Numbered from the stretch's first letter, positions 1 to 8,540 are shown. The stretch is 53,661 nt of DNA from Actinomyces sp. AC-20-1 (GCF_023369555.1 NZ_JACJVC010000019.1:1-53661); one strand, 5' to 3'. Notes: generated by a model not told the origin, from the sequence alone. A program made the numbers and translations.

Positions 1-264
1 GGGGCGCTCGGTGCCGCGCGGGGCCCGGGCGGGGGTCTCATCGGTGCGGGCGGCCTCGCCGCCACGGCTGGGCTCCGCGGTGCGGGCGGCCTCGCCGCCA
101 CGGCCGGAGTCTCCGGCACGGGGGGACGCGCCGCCGTCGCGGATGGCGGCGATGAGCTCGCTCTTGCGCAGGCGGGAGGTGCCCTTGAGCCCCATGGAGG
201 CGGCGAGCTTCTGCAGCTCGGCCAGGCGCATGGTCGAGAGGGAGGCGTGGGAGGTCTCGGTCAC
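1..264 (-). CDS. rho: Transcription termination factor Rho, N-terminal part (cut by window edge)
   Basis: Rho is the hexameric RNA-dependent ATPase that terminates transcription. Only the first 88 codons are in the window. The start is GTG at 264, preceded by AAGGA about five bases upstream. Residues about 8-42 (MRLAELQKLAASMGLKG..., then LRKSELIAAIRDGG) match the SAP-like Rho N-terminal helical domain. Residues after about 45 enter an Arg/Gly/Ala/Glu-rich low-complexity insert typical of actinobacterial Rho, with an in-frame repeated RGGEAART block. RNA-binding and ATPase domains lie outside. The position downstream of thrB fits the common actinobacterial hom-thr-rho order, which supports the call. 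Confidence 0.85.
   Translation of the reverse strand, partial: MTETSHASLSTMRLAELQKLAASMGLKGTSRLRKSELIAAIRDGGASPRAGDSGRGGEAARTAEPSRGGEAARTDETPARAPRGTERP
44..103. repeat. 36-bp in-frame tandem repeat in the rho linker
   Basis: A block of about 24 bases starting gtgcgggcggcctcg recurs at 44 and 80, a 36-bp (12-codon) period. It encodes the repeated RGGEAART motif of the Rho insert, so copy-number changes would keep the reading frame. Confidence 0.7.
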
Positions 265-480
265 GAGTGTCCTTCTGTGTGCTGCCGGGGAGCGCCGGCG
301 GACGCCGGTGCGGTCCGGGATGCCGTCCGGTGACGGCATCGACGTGGTGGGGACTCCCCCGGAGGCGTTCACGGGGGTCAGTCGTGCAGCTCGGGGTGAC
401 GGAGGGGCTGGTGGCCGGGGCTCCGGTCCTCCTGCGGCTGCAGGCGGCGGTGCGGTGCGATCCGCAGGGCCGTCGGTGCC

Positions 481-508
481 ACTGTAGCAGCGAGTCGGGC
501 TGCGTCGA
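481..508 (-). promoter_or_regulatory. Putative rho promoter
   Basis: On the minus strand TCGACG (508-503) and TACAGT (486-481) are spaced by 16 bases, a fair actinobacterial -35/-10 pair. It would give rho a leader of about 210 nt. This is inferred from sequence alone. The rest of 265-917 shows no convincing gene. Confidence 0.35.
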
Positions 509-729
509 GAGCCCAGACCGGTGCCGTGGCCCACGCGGTCCCACGCACCGGCCTCGCCGCCCGTCGAGGCCGGTGCGTCACCCACGGGCCGGCAACGACG
601 GGGCAGCACTGGCGTGCCTGCGGCCCGGCCGGCCGCACGGCTACCCGGGTGGCACGCTCATGGGGATCGGCAGTACGCACCACCCGCGTGATTCCACGGT
701 TTCCAGACTCGACCAGGTTGTGTCCCGCG

Positions 730-768
730 GCTCCCATGTGCATGAGCACCTCTCACGCACATGGGAGC
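730..768 (-). terminator. 12-bp hairpin between the flavin reductase gene and rho
   Basis: GCTCCCATGTGC (730-741) and GCACATGGGAGC (757-768) are perfect inverted repeats around a 15-base loop. It lies downstream of the reductase stop at 918 on the minus strand and upstream of the putative rho promoter. A terminator is likely, although no T-run follows. Confidence 0.45.
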
Positions 769-917
769 ACGGGCACCCTGTCCGACGTCAGCGCACGCCC
801 CCTGGGACACCAACGAGAACCCCGGGTACCCATGAGCACCAGGACACGTTGAGCGTGCCACCACCGCACCGGCCACCGGCCCGCGGGGCCTCAGCGCGGG
901 CAGGACCGTGCCGGGTG

Positions 918-1652
918 TCAGCGACGGCGGCCGAGGAGGGCGTCCATGGGGGTGAAGTCGCTCATGGCGTCCACGGGCGCCTGGCGCGGGAAGCGGTCGA
1001 TGTAGCGGGCCAGCTCCTCGCCGGCCCGGGTGATGCGCTCGGCGAGCGGCGCGGTGCCGTCGCGACCCGCACCGCCCTCGTCCCAGGCGGCGCCGAAGTC
1101 CTCGCTGGCGGCGAAGACGGCGAGGGTCGTCGGCACGGCCCTGAGGTGGGCGAAGAGGGGACGCATGGCGCTCTCGGTGACGAGCGAGTGGCGGGCGGTG
1201 CCCGCGGTGGCGCCCATGAGGACGGGCGCCGCGCGCAGGGTGCCCTCGGGCAGGATGTCGATGAAGGACTTGAACAGGCCGGAGTAGGAGGCCTGGAAGA
1301 CGGGGCTGACGGCGATGACGCCGTCGGCCCCGGCGAGCGCGTCGACGGCTTCGCGCAGGGTCTGGCTCATGGGCCCGCCGACGCTGGCCAGGGCGATGTC
1401 GGCGGCGAGCGGCCTGAGGGCGACGGGGGTGACGCTGGCCAGGCGCGAGGTGCTCTCGAGGGCGGTGCGCGTGGCGGCGGCGAGGCGCTCGGCGAGCATC
1501 TGCGAGGTGGAGGGCGTCGAGACGCCGGCGTGGAGCGTCACGAGGTGGGCGAATCGACCCATCTGGGTGTGGTCGTAGGCGTCGGTGCCGTCGGCGTAGG
1601 CGGGGGCGCTGACGGGGGCGGCGGTCGAGGTGGTGCCAGCGGGCTCGGTCAT
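918..1652 (-). CDS. NADPH-dependent FMN reductase (CE1759-like), partner of a luciferase-like monooxygenase
   Basis: 244 aa. A flavodoxin-like fold is seen: a beta strand FAHLVTLHAGVSTPSTS near residue 35-50 with a Ser/Thr-rich phosphate loop, then GADGVIAVSPVFQASYSGLFKSFID near 110-135, the hallmark of NADPH-dependent FMN reductases (SPxYxxxxxxxLKxxxD). It would supply reduced FMN to the monooxygenase encoded just upstream. The two genes overlap by ATGA (start ATG at 1652, upstream stop 1649-1651), so translational coupling is expected. The N-terminal 30 residues are low-complexity. The substrate of the pair is unknown. Confidence 0.8.
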   Translation of the reverse strand: MTEPAGTTSTAAPVSAPAYADGTDAYDHTQMGRFAHLVTLHAGVSTPSTSQMLAERLAAATRTALESTSRLASVTPVALRPLAADIALASVGGPMSQTLREAVDALAGADGVIAVSPVFQASYSGLFKSFIDILPEGTLRAAPVLMGATAGTARHSLVTESAMRPLFAHLRAVPTTLAVFAASEDFGAAWDEGGAGRDGTAPLAERITRAGEELARYIDRFPRQAPVDAMSDFTPMDALLGRRR

Positions 1653-2833
1653 GCGTGGGACCTCCGTCCGGTGAGAGGGTCGTAGGTGGCGGCGAGGGCG
1701 AAGGGCTCCTCGGCGGGCTGGGGCTCGCCGGTGAGGATGGCGCGGTGGCGCGGGTGGAGCGGGGCGTCGGGGACGTCGGCGGAGCGGTCGGGGCCCTCGA
1801 GCTCGGCGCGCAGGGCAGGGACGACCTCGCTGCCCAGCAGCGCGATCTGGTCCAGGACCTCCTCGTGGGGCACGCCGCCCATGTCGAGGACGAAGGCCTG
1901 GCGCTGGTAGGGGCCGACGAGCGCGGTGTAGCGCAGGTACTTCTCGACCACCTGCTCGGGGGTGCCGACGGCGAGCGGGGTGTGGGCGGTCATCTCCTCC
2001 AGGGAGGCGCCCTGGTAGACGTAGGTGTTGCGGAAGTAGGGCGCGTAGCGCTCGAGAGCCTCCTTCTGGGTGGGGGCGATGAAGACCTGGCCGCCGAGGC
2101 CGACGTAGGCCTGCTCGGCGGGTCCGTGCCCGTAGTGCTCGAAGCGCTGGCGGTAGAGGTCGACCATCTGCCTCACGTGGTCGGCGGGCCAGAAGATGTT
2201 GTTGTGGAAGAAGCCGTCGCCGTAGTAGGCGGCCTGCTCGGCGACCTGGGGGCTGCGGATGGATCCGTGCCAGACGAAGGGGGCGGTGCCGTCCAGGGGG
2301 CGGGGCATGGAGGTGAAGTCGGTGAGCGGGGTGCGGAACTCGCCCTCCCAGTCGACGTTGGTGCGCGCCCACAGGGTGCGCAGCAGGTCGTAGCTCTCGA
2401 CGGCGATCTCGATGCCTTTGCGGATGTCCTTGCCGAACCAGGGGTAGACGGGGCCGGTGTTGCCGCGCCCCATCATGAGGTCGAGGCGCCCGTCGGCCAG
2501 GTGCTGGACGTAGGCGTACTCCTCGGCGAGGCGGACGGGGTCGTTGGTGGTGATGAGGGTGGTGGCCGTCGACAGCAGCAGGGTGGAGGTGCGGGCGGCG
2601 ACGTGGGCGAGCAGGGCGGCAGGGCTCGAGGGGGCGAAGGGCGGGTTGTGGTGCTCTCCGGTGGCGAAGAAGTCGAGACCGGCCTGCTCGGCGGCCACGG
2701 CCATCTCGACGGTGTGGCGGATGCGCTCGTGCTCGCTCGGTGGGCGGCCGGTGGCGGGGTCTGGGGTGATGTCGCCGACGGTGAAGATGCCGAAGTGCAT
2801 CTTGTGCGGGGCGGTGCGCTGCACAGTATCCAT
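1649..2833 (-). CDS. LLM-class flavin-dependent oxidoreductase (CE1758-like)
   Basis: 394 aa, the usual length for bacterial-luciferase-like FMN-dependent monooxygenases with a TIM-barrel fold. Visible features are MHFGIFTVGDI at the N terminus, EQAGLDFFATGEHHNPPF, the strand LLLSTATTLITTNDPVRLAEEYA, and DLMMGRGN, all typical of the family. The start is taken at ATG 2833, not the ATG at 2860, because GAGAGG sits correctly upstream of 2833 and the promoter -10 box covers 2860-2865. It has its own promoter with a palindromic operator, so it is not just a thrB read-through gene. The oxidised substrate cannot be told from sequence. Confidence 0.85.
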   Translation of the reverse strand: MDTVQRTAPHKMHFGIFTVGDITPDPATGRPPSEHERIRHTVEMAVAAEQAGLDFFATGEHHNPPFAPSSPAALLAHVAARTSTLLLSTATTLITTNDPVRLAEEYAYVQHLADGRLDLMMGRGNTGPVYPWFGKDIRKGIEIAVESYDLLRTLWARTNVDWEGEFRTPLTDFTSMPRPLDGTAPFVWHGSIRSPQVAEQAAYYGDGFFHNNIFWPADHVRQMVDLYRQRFEHYGHGPAEQAYVGLGGQVFIAPTQKEALERYAPYFRNTYVYQGASLEEMTAHTPLAVGTPEQVVEKYLRYTALVGPYQRQAFVLDMGGVPHEEVLDQIALLGSEVVPALRAELEGPDRSADVPDAPLHPRHRAILTGEPQPAEEPFALAATYDPLTGRRSHA

Positions 2834-2859
2834 AAGTTGCCTCTCTTCGTGATGAGACA

Positions 2860-2891
2860 ACTATAGGATCAGTTCAGTTGAATTGTGAACT
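2860..2891 (-). promoter_or_regulatory. Promoter with overlapping palindromic operator for the monooxygenase-reductase pair
   Basis: On the minus strand TTCACA (2889-2884) and TATAGT (2865-2860) are separated by 18 bases. An inverted repeat AGTTCA-N9-TGAACT (2871-2891) overlaps the -35 box and spacer, where a repressor would block RNA polymerase. The stretch is strikingly AT-rich for this genome. The regulator is not encoded nearby. Confidence 0.6.
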
Positions 2892-2925
2892 ACTTTGATG
2901 TGAGACCAGCCCCACACCCGGCCCC

Positions 2926-3831
2926 TCAGACGAGCCGGGCTCCCTCCAGGTCGATGCCCGGGCGCAGCACCGTCCACCCGTGGCGCTGCAGCGTCGCTCG
3001 CGTCTGCTGCGACAGGTCGGCGAGCACGAGCACCGTCGGCCCCGCCCCCGAGATGACCGCCGGGTAGCCCTGCTCGCGCAGGGAGTCCATGACCGCCATC
3101 GAGTCCGGCAGGACCGAGCGCCGGTACTCCTGGTGCAGGCGGTCCTGCGTGCCGGCCATGAGCAGGTCCGGGCGGCCCGCCAGGGCGAGCATGAGCACCG
3201 CCGCCCGCGAGGTGTTGAACAGCGCGTCCGCGCGCGGCACCGAGTCCGGCAGGACCTTGCGGGCCTCATGGGTGGACAGGCGCGTCGTCGAGGGCGGCAC
3301 GAGCAGGCTCACCGGCAGGGTGGCGTCCACCGGCATCGGGGCGACGCGGGCGGTGCCGTCCTCCTCGGTCCAGGCGACGGTGGCGCCGCCGTAGACCGCG
3401 GGGGCCACGTTGTCCGGGTGCCCCTCGAAGCCGGTGGCGAGCTGGAAGACGAGGTCGTCGTCCAGCAGGTCGGGGCCATTGACCAGGCCCCGGGCCAGCA
3501 TGAGCCCGGCGACGGCGGCGCAGGCCGAGGAGCCCATCCCACCGCCGTGGGGGATGCGGTTGACGCAGCGCATCTCGAAGCCCGCCTGGGGTGCGCCGAC
3601 GGCGTCCAGCCCGGCGCGCAGGGCCCGCACGACGAGGTTCGAGTCGTCCGTGGGGACGGTGCCCGCACCGACGCCCTCGACGGTGACCGTCGTCGGGCCG
3701 GTGACCGGGCGGACGGTGACCTCGTCGTAGTAGCGGAAGGCCATGCCGAAGGAGTCGAAGCCCGGCCCCATGTTCGCGGTGGTGGCGGGCACCCGCACCG
3801 CGGCGGACTCGTGCGACAGACGGATGCTCAC
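2926..3831 (-). CDS. thrB: Homoserine kinase
   Basis: 301 aa GHMP-family kinase that phosphorylates homoserine using ATP, the step before threonine synthase. Seen: VRVPATTANMGPGFDSFG at the N terminus, the ATP-binding motif PHGGGMGSSACAAVAGL at about residue 93-110, and the C-terminal GHMP motif VISGAGPTVLVLA near 265. The GTG start (3831) overlaps the stop of hom (GTGA), so the two are co-translated. No threonine synthase gene (thrC) lies between or beside them, unlike many relatives. Confidence 0.93.
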   Translation of the reverse strand: MSIRLSHESAAVRVPATTANMGPGFDSFGMAFRYYDEVTVRPVTGPTTVTVEGVGAGTVPTDDSNLVVRALRAGLDAVGAPQAGFEMRCVNRIPHGGGMGSSACAAVAGLMLARGLVNGPDLLDDDLVFQLATGFEGHPDNVAPAVYGGATVAWTEEDGTARVAPMPVDATLPVSLLVPPSTTRLSTHEARKVLPDSVPRADALFNTSRAAVLMLALAGRPDLLMAGTQDRLHQEYRRSVLPDSMAVMDSLREQGYPAVISGAGPTVLVLADLSQQTRATLQRHGWTVLRPGIDLEGARLV

Positions 3832-5195
3832 TCGCCCTCCACGCGTTGGATCGAGACGACGGCGAGGACCCGCCCCTCCGAGCGCAGGGCCTCGACGGCG
3901 GCGTCGAGGCGGGTGACGGCGGCCGGGTGGGTGACGATGGTGACGACCGCCTGGTCCCCGCCGACGTAGGCGCTCTGGCGCACCGAGTTGATGGAGACGC
4001 CGTTGGCGGCGAAGGCGGCGGCCACCGCGGCCAGCGAGCCCGGCTGGTCGTCCACGCGCAGCTGGACCTGGTAACGGGTGACGGCGGCCTCGGGGCCGAG
4101 CACCGGCAGGTCCGCGTAGGAGGACTCGCGGGGCGCCTGGCCGCCGTTGACGCGGTGCGCCGCGGCAGCCACGACGTCGGACAGGACGGCGGAGGCGGTG
4201 GGGGCCCCACCGGCGCCCTTGCCGTAGAACATGAGCCGGCCGGCGGACTCGGCCTCGACGAGCACGGCGTTGAAGGCGCCGTGGACGCTGGCCAGCGGGT
4301 GGTCGGCGGGCACGAGGGCCGGGTGGACGCGCACGCTCACGCCCTCGGCGTCCTCGGGGCCGTCAGAGCCGTCGGGGCCGTCGGTGAGCGCGACGCGCTG
4401 GGCGATGGCCAGCAGCTTGATCTCGCAGCCGGAGGCGTGGGCCTCGCGGATGTCCTCGGCGGTGACGGAGCGGATGCCCTCGACGGTGACGTCGTCCATG
4501 CCCACGCGGGTGTGGAAGGCGAGGGAGGCGATGATGGCGGCCTTGGCGGCGGCGTCGAGGCCGTCGACGTCGGCGGTGGGGTCGGCCTCGGCGTAGCCCA
4601 GCTCCTGGGCCGTGGCGAGGGCGGCCTCGAAGCTCAGGCCCTTCGTGCTCATCTCGTCGAGGATGTAGTTGGTGGTGCCGTTGACGATGCCGAGCACGCT
4701 GGTGACGCGGTCGCCCGCCATGGACTCGCGCAGCGCGTAGACGACGGGGATCGCCCCGGCGACGGCGGCCTCGTAGTAGAAGTCGACGTCGGCGGCGGCA
4801 GCGGCGGCGTAGAGCTCGGGGCCGTGGGCGGCGATGAGGGCCTTGTTGCCGGTGATGACCGAGGCGCCGGCGCCAAAGGCGGCGAGGATGAGGGTGCGGG
4901 CGGGCTCGATGCCGCCGATGAGCTCGATGACGATGTCGTTGCCGGTGGCGACGGCGGTGGCGTCGTCGCTCAGCAGCGCGCGCGGCACGGCCGGGTCGCG
5001 GGGCGCCGCGAGGTCGCGCACGGCGATGCCCGTGACCTCCAGGCGGGCGCCGCTGCGGGCGGCGAACTCCTCCGCCTGCTCGCCCAGCAGGCGCACGACC
5101 TGCGTGCCGACGGTGCCGGAGCCGAGGACGCCGACCTTGAGCACGGGGCGCGAGGCCGGGGACGCGGGGGCTGCGGACGGGGCCTGCTGGGACAT
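3828..5195 (-). CDS. hom: Homoserine dehydrogenase with C-terminal ACT domain
   Basis: 455 aa. It reduces aspartate semialdehyde to homoserine at the branch point to threonine and methionine. Residues about 20-35 hold the NAD(P) motif KVGVLGSGTVGTQV. The catalytic domain carries ITGNKALIAAHG and NGTTNYILDEMS. The last 75 residues (VQLRVDDQPGSLAAVAAAFA...) form an ACT domain, the usual site of threonine feedback inhibition in actinobacteria. The ATG at 5195 has AAGGTGG upstream. It is first in the minus-strand hom-thrB operon, divergent from the iron-transport operon. Confidence 0.95.
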   Translation of the reverse strand: MSQQAPSAAPASPASRPVLKVGVLGSGTVGTQVVRLLGEQAEEFAARSGARLEVTGIAVRDLAAPRDPAVPRALLSDDATAVATGNDIVIELIGGIEPARTLILAAFGAGASVITGNKALIAAHGPELYAAAAAADVDFYYEAAVAGAIPVVYALRESMAGDRVTSVLGIVNGTTNYILDEMSTKGLSFEAALATAQELGYAEADPTADVDGLDAAAKAAIIASLAFHTRVGMDDVTVEGIRSVTAEDIREAHASGCEIKLLAIAQRVALTDGPDGSDGPEDAEGVSVRVHPALVPADHPLASVHGAFNAVLVEAESAGRLMFYGKGAGGAPTASAVLSDVVAAAAHRVNGGQAPRESSYADLPVLGPEAAVTRYQVQLRVDDQPGSLAAVAAAFAANGVSINSVRQSAYVGGDQAVVTIVTHPAAVTRLDAAVEALRSEGRVLAVVSIQRVEGE

Positions 5196-5234
5196 GGGAC
5201 CACCTTGATCTCGTGCGGCGGACGGGGCGGGGCC

Positions 5235-5240
5235 AGCATA
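5235..5240 (-). promoter_or_regulatory. Putative -10 box of hom
   Basis: TATGCT on the minus strand (5240-5235) lies about 40 bases before the hom ATG. No good -35 is visible. Nearby, GTCCCGCC/GGCGGGAC (5269-5289) forms an 8-bp hairpin between the divergent promoters. Confidence 0.3.
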
Positions 5241-5314
5241 GACGGGGCCGCTGACACGCTGCGCGGGCGTCCCGCCGCCACGGCGGGACCCTACGGACCG
5301 AGGGACAACACGGC

Positions 5315-5361
5315 TTGACCATTACTGAGAACCGCTCCTATGTTAGGTGCGCCTATCCTGA
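5315..5361 (+). promoter_or_regulatory. Iron-regulated promoter with DtxR/IdeR-like box
   Basis: TTGACC (5315-5320), an 18-base spacer and TATGTT (5339-5344) form the promoter of the transport operon. A 19-bp element at 5343-5361 begins TTAGGTGCGCCTA and ends ATCCTGA. It matches the DtxR/IdeR consensus (TTAGGTTAGSCTAACCTAA) at about 15 of 19 positions and contains the palindromic core TAGG-N4-CCTA. It overlaps the -10 box, the position expected for repression by an Fe2+-loaded DtxR-type regulator. The regulator gene is not in this window. Confidence 0.7.
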
Positions 5362-5423
5362 GTCGAGGTGCCCTGAGGCCGCTCCCGCCGCCCCGACCGA
5401 CACCCCGCCTACCCGAGGTCACC

Positions 5424-6020
5424 ATGAGCACCACGCCCGAAGCCCCGCCCACCATCCGCGTCTCCGCCCGCTCCGGGCTGCGCGACTCCGTGCTGGGCAC
5501 CCGCAACCTCATGACGGTGGCCGCCCTCGGCGTCGTCGGCTCCCTGGTCATCGTGCCCCTGACCTACGTGTCCGTCGTCGTCGCCGTCAACCCCCGCGGC
5601 ATCCTCATCATGTGCGCCCTCATGGGCGCCTGGATGGTGCCCTACCTGCTGCCCGGCGTCATCGTCAACAAGCCCGGCGCCTTCGCCGTCGCCGGCCTCG
5701 TCATGGGCGTCATCGCCGCCTTCCTCACCCCGCAGGGCCCCACCGCCATCCTGGGCAACGTCCTCGGCTCGCTCTTCGTCGGGGCGCCCGTCGCCCTCCT
5801 CCTCTACCGGCGCTGGACCTGGTGGGTCTACCTGCTCTCCGGCGTCGTCTTCGGCGGCATCAACGCCTCGCTCTACTCGACGGGCTTCCACATCGCCCTC
5901 ACCACCCAGGAGACCGTCACCGGCGTCATCCTGGCGGTCCTGTCCTGCTGGGCCGCCGTCGGCGTGTGCCTGCTGCTGCGCCGGGCCCTGGAGCGCACGG
6001 GCCTGGCCGTCTCCCGATGA
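5424..6020 (+). CDS. ECF transporter S component, MptD-like membrane protein
   Basis: 198 aa integral membrane protein. Five to six hydrophobic segments are visible, for example LMTVAALGVVGSLVIVPLTY, GILIMCALMGAWMVPYLLPG and GVILAVLSCWAAVGVCLLL. S components are the substrate-binding subunits of energy-coupling-factor importers. The start is ATG 5424, preceded by GAGG; an upstream in-frame ATG at 5340 lies within the promoter and is rejected. The stop overlaps the next start (ATGA). The iron box and the siderophore-type ABC genes downstream suggest an iron-related ligand such as a siderophore or haem. This is inference; the family itself is described mostly by homology. Confidence 0.8.
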   Translation: MSTTPEAPPTIRVSARSGLRDSVLGTRNLMTVAALGVVGSLVIVPLTYVSVVVAVNPRGILIMCALMGAWMVPYLLPGVIVNKPGAFAVAGLVMGVIAAFLTPQGPTAILGNVLGSLFVGAPVALLLYRRWTWWVYLLSGVVFGGINASLYSTGFHIALTTQETVTGVILAVLSCWAAVGVCLLLRRALERTGLAVSR

Positions 6021-7738
6021 GCACGGCCCCCGCCGTCGCCACCCTCCAGGGCGCCGCCGTCCAGTACGCCCGCACCAGCAGCTGGGTCCCCCAGGGCACC
6101 ACCCTCAGCCTGCGCCCGGGCACGACGACGCTCCTGCTGGGCCCCTCCGGCTGCGGCAAGTCCACCCTCACCCGGCTCCTGCCCGGGCTCGTGCCCCACT
6201 GCCTGCCCTCCGCCTACCGCGGCTCGGTGCGGGTCTGCGGGCAGGAGGTCGCCGACGCCGAGGTCTCCCACCTGGCCGGCACCGTCGCCGTCGTCATGCA
6301 GGACCCCGACGCCCAGGTCGTCACCACCAGCGTCCTCGACGAGGTCTGCTACGCCCTGGAGAACCTGTGCGTGCCCGCCCCGGACATCGAGCCGCGCGCC
6401 CGCCGGGCCCTGGCCGACGTCGGCCTGTCCGGCCGGGAGGCCACGAGCCCCTGGGAGCTGTCCGGCGGGCAGCGCCAGCGCCTCGTGCTCGCCTGCGCGC
6501 TGGCCCAGGCACCGTCCCTGCTCGTCCTGGACGAGCCCACCGCCAACCTCGACCCGGCCGCCACCGCCGCCTTCTTCCGCCTCCTGCCCCGCGTCCAGGC
6601 CCGCGGGGCGGCCGTCCTCGTCGTCGAGCACGACCTCGACGACGTCATCGAGCACGTCACCCACGTCCTCGCCCTGGGTCCCGACGGCGACACCCTCGCC
6701 TGCGGCCCCACCCACCGGGTCCTGGCCCACCACGGGCGCGCGCTCGCCCGCGCCGGGGTGCGCCTGCCCTCGGCCACCCGCCTGGGCCACCGGCTCCAGG
6801 ACGCCGGGCTCACCGCACCCGCCGACCGCGCCGGGGACGACGACATCGTCGCGCTCACGCTCGCCGACGGCGCCCGCCTGCTCGCCGCGGCCCGCCTCCC
6901 CCAGCCCCCGCCGCGCGGGACCGCCGTGCCCGCCTCCGCCCACCCTGCCCTCGAGGTCCGCGACCTCGACGTCCCACGCGGACGGCGCGGGCGCCGTCGG
7001 ACGGTCCTCACCGGCGTCAGCCTCACCCTCGCCCCCGGCCAGGTCCTCGCCGTCACCGGGGCCAACGGCTCGGGCAAGACGACCCTCCTGCGCGCCCTCG
7101 CCGGGCTCGAGCCCTGGACCGGCGGCAGCGTCGCCGTCGCCGGGCGCCGGCGCCGTCCGGGCGTGCCCGGCCCCGAGGTCACCCTCGTCGCCCAGAACCC
7201 CGAGCACCAGCTCCTCGAGCGCACCGTGGCCGACGAGCTCGCCCACGGCCTGCGCCTGGCGGGCGCCGACGAGCAGGAGGTGCAGCGCTCGGTCAGCGAG
7301 CGCCTGGAGCGCTTCGGGCTGTCCGAGCGGGCCGGGGTCAGCCCCTTCCTCCTGTCCGGCGGCCAGCAGCGGCGCCTGTCGGTGGCCTCCGTCCTGGGAC
7401 GGCGCCGGGACCTCATCTGCCTCGACGAGCCCACCTTCGGCCAGGACCAGCACAGCTGCGACGCCCTCATGGCGCTGCTGCGCTCCATCGCCGACGAGGG
7501 CACCGCCGTCGTCCTCACCACCCACGACATGGGGCTCGTCGCCGAGCACGCCGACCGCGTCCTCGTCCTGGCCGACGGCCGGGCCCTGGCCCAGGGCAGC
7601 CCCGAGGAGGTCCTGTCCGACGCGCCGCTGCTGGCGCGGGCCGGGCTCACGCCCCCGCCGCTGGTGCGCATGCGCGCGCTCGCCGTCGCCACGGGCGCGA
7701 CCGTGCCCCCGCTCACCCGGTGGGAGGACCTGCCGTGA
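6017..7738 (+). CDS. ECF transporter fused double ATPase (EcfA-EcfA')
   Basis: 573 aa: two CbiO/EcfA-type ATP-binding domains in one chain. The first has Walker A GPSGCGKST (residues 42-50), signature LSGGQRQR and Walker B LLVLDEPTA. The second has GANGSGKTT near 350, signature LSGGQQRR and LICLDEPTF. ECF modules usually use two separate ATPases, and fused forms are common in actinobacteria. It powers the S and T subunits encoded on either side. Start and stop overlap the neighbours (ATGA, GTGA), so subunits should be made in step. Confidence 0.9.
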   Translation: MSTAPAVATLQGAAVQYARTSSWVPQGTTLSLRPGTTTLLLGPSGCGKSTLTRLLPGLVPHCLPSAYRGSVRVCGQEVADAEVSHLAGTVAVVMQDPDAQVVTTSVLDEVCYALENLCVPAPDIEPRARRALADVGLSGREATSPWELSGGQRQRLVLACALAQAPSLLVLDEPTANLDPAATAAFFRLLPRVQARGAAVLVVEHDLDDVIEHVTHVLALGPDGDTLACGPTHRVLAHHGRALARAGVRLPSATRLGHRLQDAGLTAPADRAGDDDIVALTLADGARLLAAARLPQPPPRGTAVPASAHPALEVRDLDVPRGRRGRRRTVLTGVSLTLAPGQVLAVTGANGSGKTTLLRALAGLEPWTGGSVAVAGRRRRPGVPGPEVTLVAQNPEHQLLERTVADELAHGLRLAGADEQEVQRSVSERLERFGLSERAGVSPFLLSGGQQRRLSVASVLGRRRDLICLDEPTFGQDQHSCDALMALLRSIADEGTAVVLTTHDMGLVAEHADRVLVLADGRALAQGSPEEVLSDAPLLARAGLTPPPLVRMRALAVATGATVPPLTRWEDLP

Positions 7739-8508
7739 CCAGGCACCCCGTCGGCTTCGACCCGCTGTCCCCCTTCACCGCCCTCCTGCCCCTCATGGTG
7801 CTCACCGCCCTCATGGCCACGCCCCAGGTCCCGGTCCTCGTCCTGGCCGTGGGCACGCTCCTGCTCCTCGTCGCCGACCCGCGCCGCGGCGCCCTCGCCG
7901 CGCTCACCGTCCTGGCGGTCGCCTGCGTCATCGGGGCGTCCCTGGCGCTCAGCGCCCCCATCGAGCGGGTGGGCGCCTCCGAGACCGTCCTGGCCCTGGG
8001 GTCGCTCGAGCTGCAGCGCAACCAGCTGCTCGCCGGCGTGCGCCTGGGCTGCAAGCTCGGCTCCATCATGTCCCTGTGCGTGCTCACGGGCCTGCTCTCG
8101 CGCCCGGAGGACCTGCTGCGCGCCCTCACCACCCACCTGCGTGTGCCCTACCGCGTGGCCTACGCGGGCGTCGCCGCCATCAGCTTCCGCCAGCGCCTGG
8201 CCGCCGAGTACCGGGTGGTCAAGGAGGCGCACGCCCTGCGCGGCACCCGCGCGCCCCTGCCCGTGCTGCGCCCTCTCGTGCGGGCGTGGACGGCCGTTCC
8301 GGCCCTGACCGCCGGGGCCGTGCGCCACGCCGAGCGGGTGGCGGCCTCCATGGACGCGCGCGGCTTCGGCGCCTACCGCGAGCGCACCGAGCGTCACCGG
8401 CCGCGCTGGCGGCGGCGCGACACCGTCCTCGTCCTGACCGGCTGGGCCCTGGCCGCCTGGCTGGCCCTCCCCTTCGCCGACGGCGGCCTCGTCCTCCACG
8501 ACATCTAG
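7735..8508 (+). CDS. ECF transporter T component (EcfT)
   Basis: 257 aa membrane protein that couples the ATPases to the S component. Hydrophobic segments occur at about residues 13-60 and at the C terminus (TVLVLTGWALAAWLALPFA). The cytoplasmic coupling part carries AMSF/AxR-like helices: VAASMDARGFGAYRERTERH contains the Ala-x-Arg-Gly motif that docks on EcfA. The GTG start at 7735 overlaps the ATPase stop. Confidence 0.88.
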   Translation: MTRHPVGFDPLSPFTALLPLMVLTALMATPQVPVLVLAVGTLLLLVADPRRGALAALTVLAVACVIGASLALSAPIERVGASETVLALGSLELQRNQLLAGVRLGCKLGSIMSLCVLTGLLSRPEDLLRALTTHLRVPYRVAYAGVAAISFRQRLAAEYRVVKEAHALRGTRAPLPVLRPLVRAWTAVPALTAGAVRHAERVAASMDARGFGAYRERTERHRPRWRRRDTVLVLTGWALAAWLALPFADGGLVLHDI

Positions 8509-8540
8509 CAACCACCCGCCCCCTGACCCCGGGAGACCCC

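Noticed and set aside
267-1685. 472-residue plus-strand ORF opposite the flavin reductase gene
   Set aside because: Low-complexity Gly/Ala/Arg composition without domains; a shadow of the minus-strand gene in GC-rich DNA, as are many other long ORFs here.
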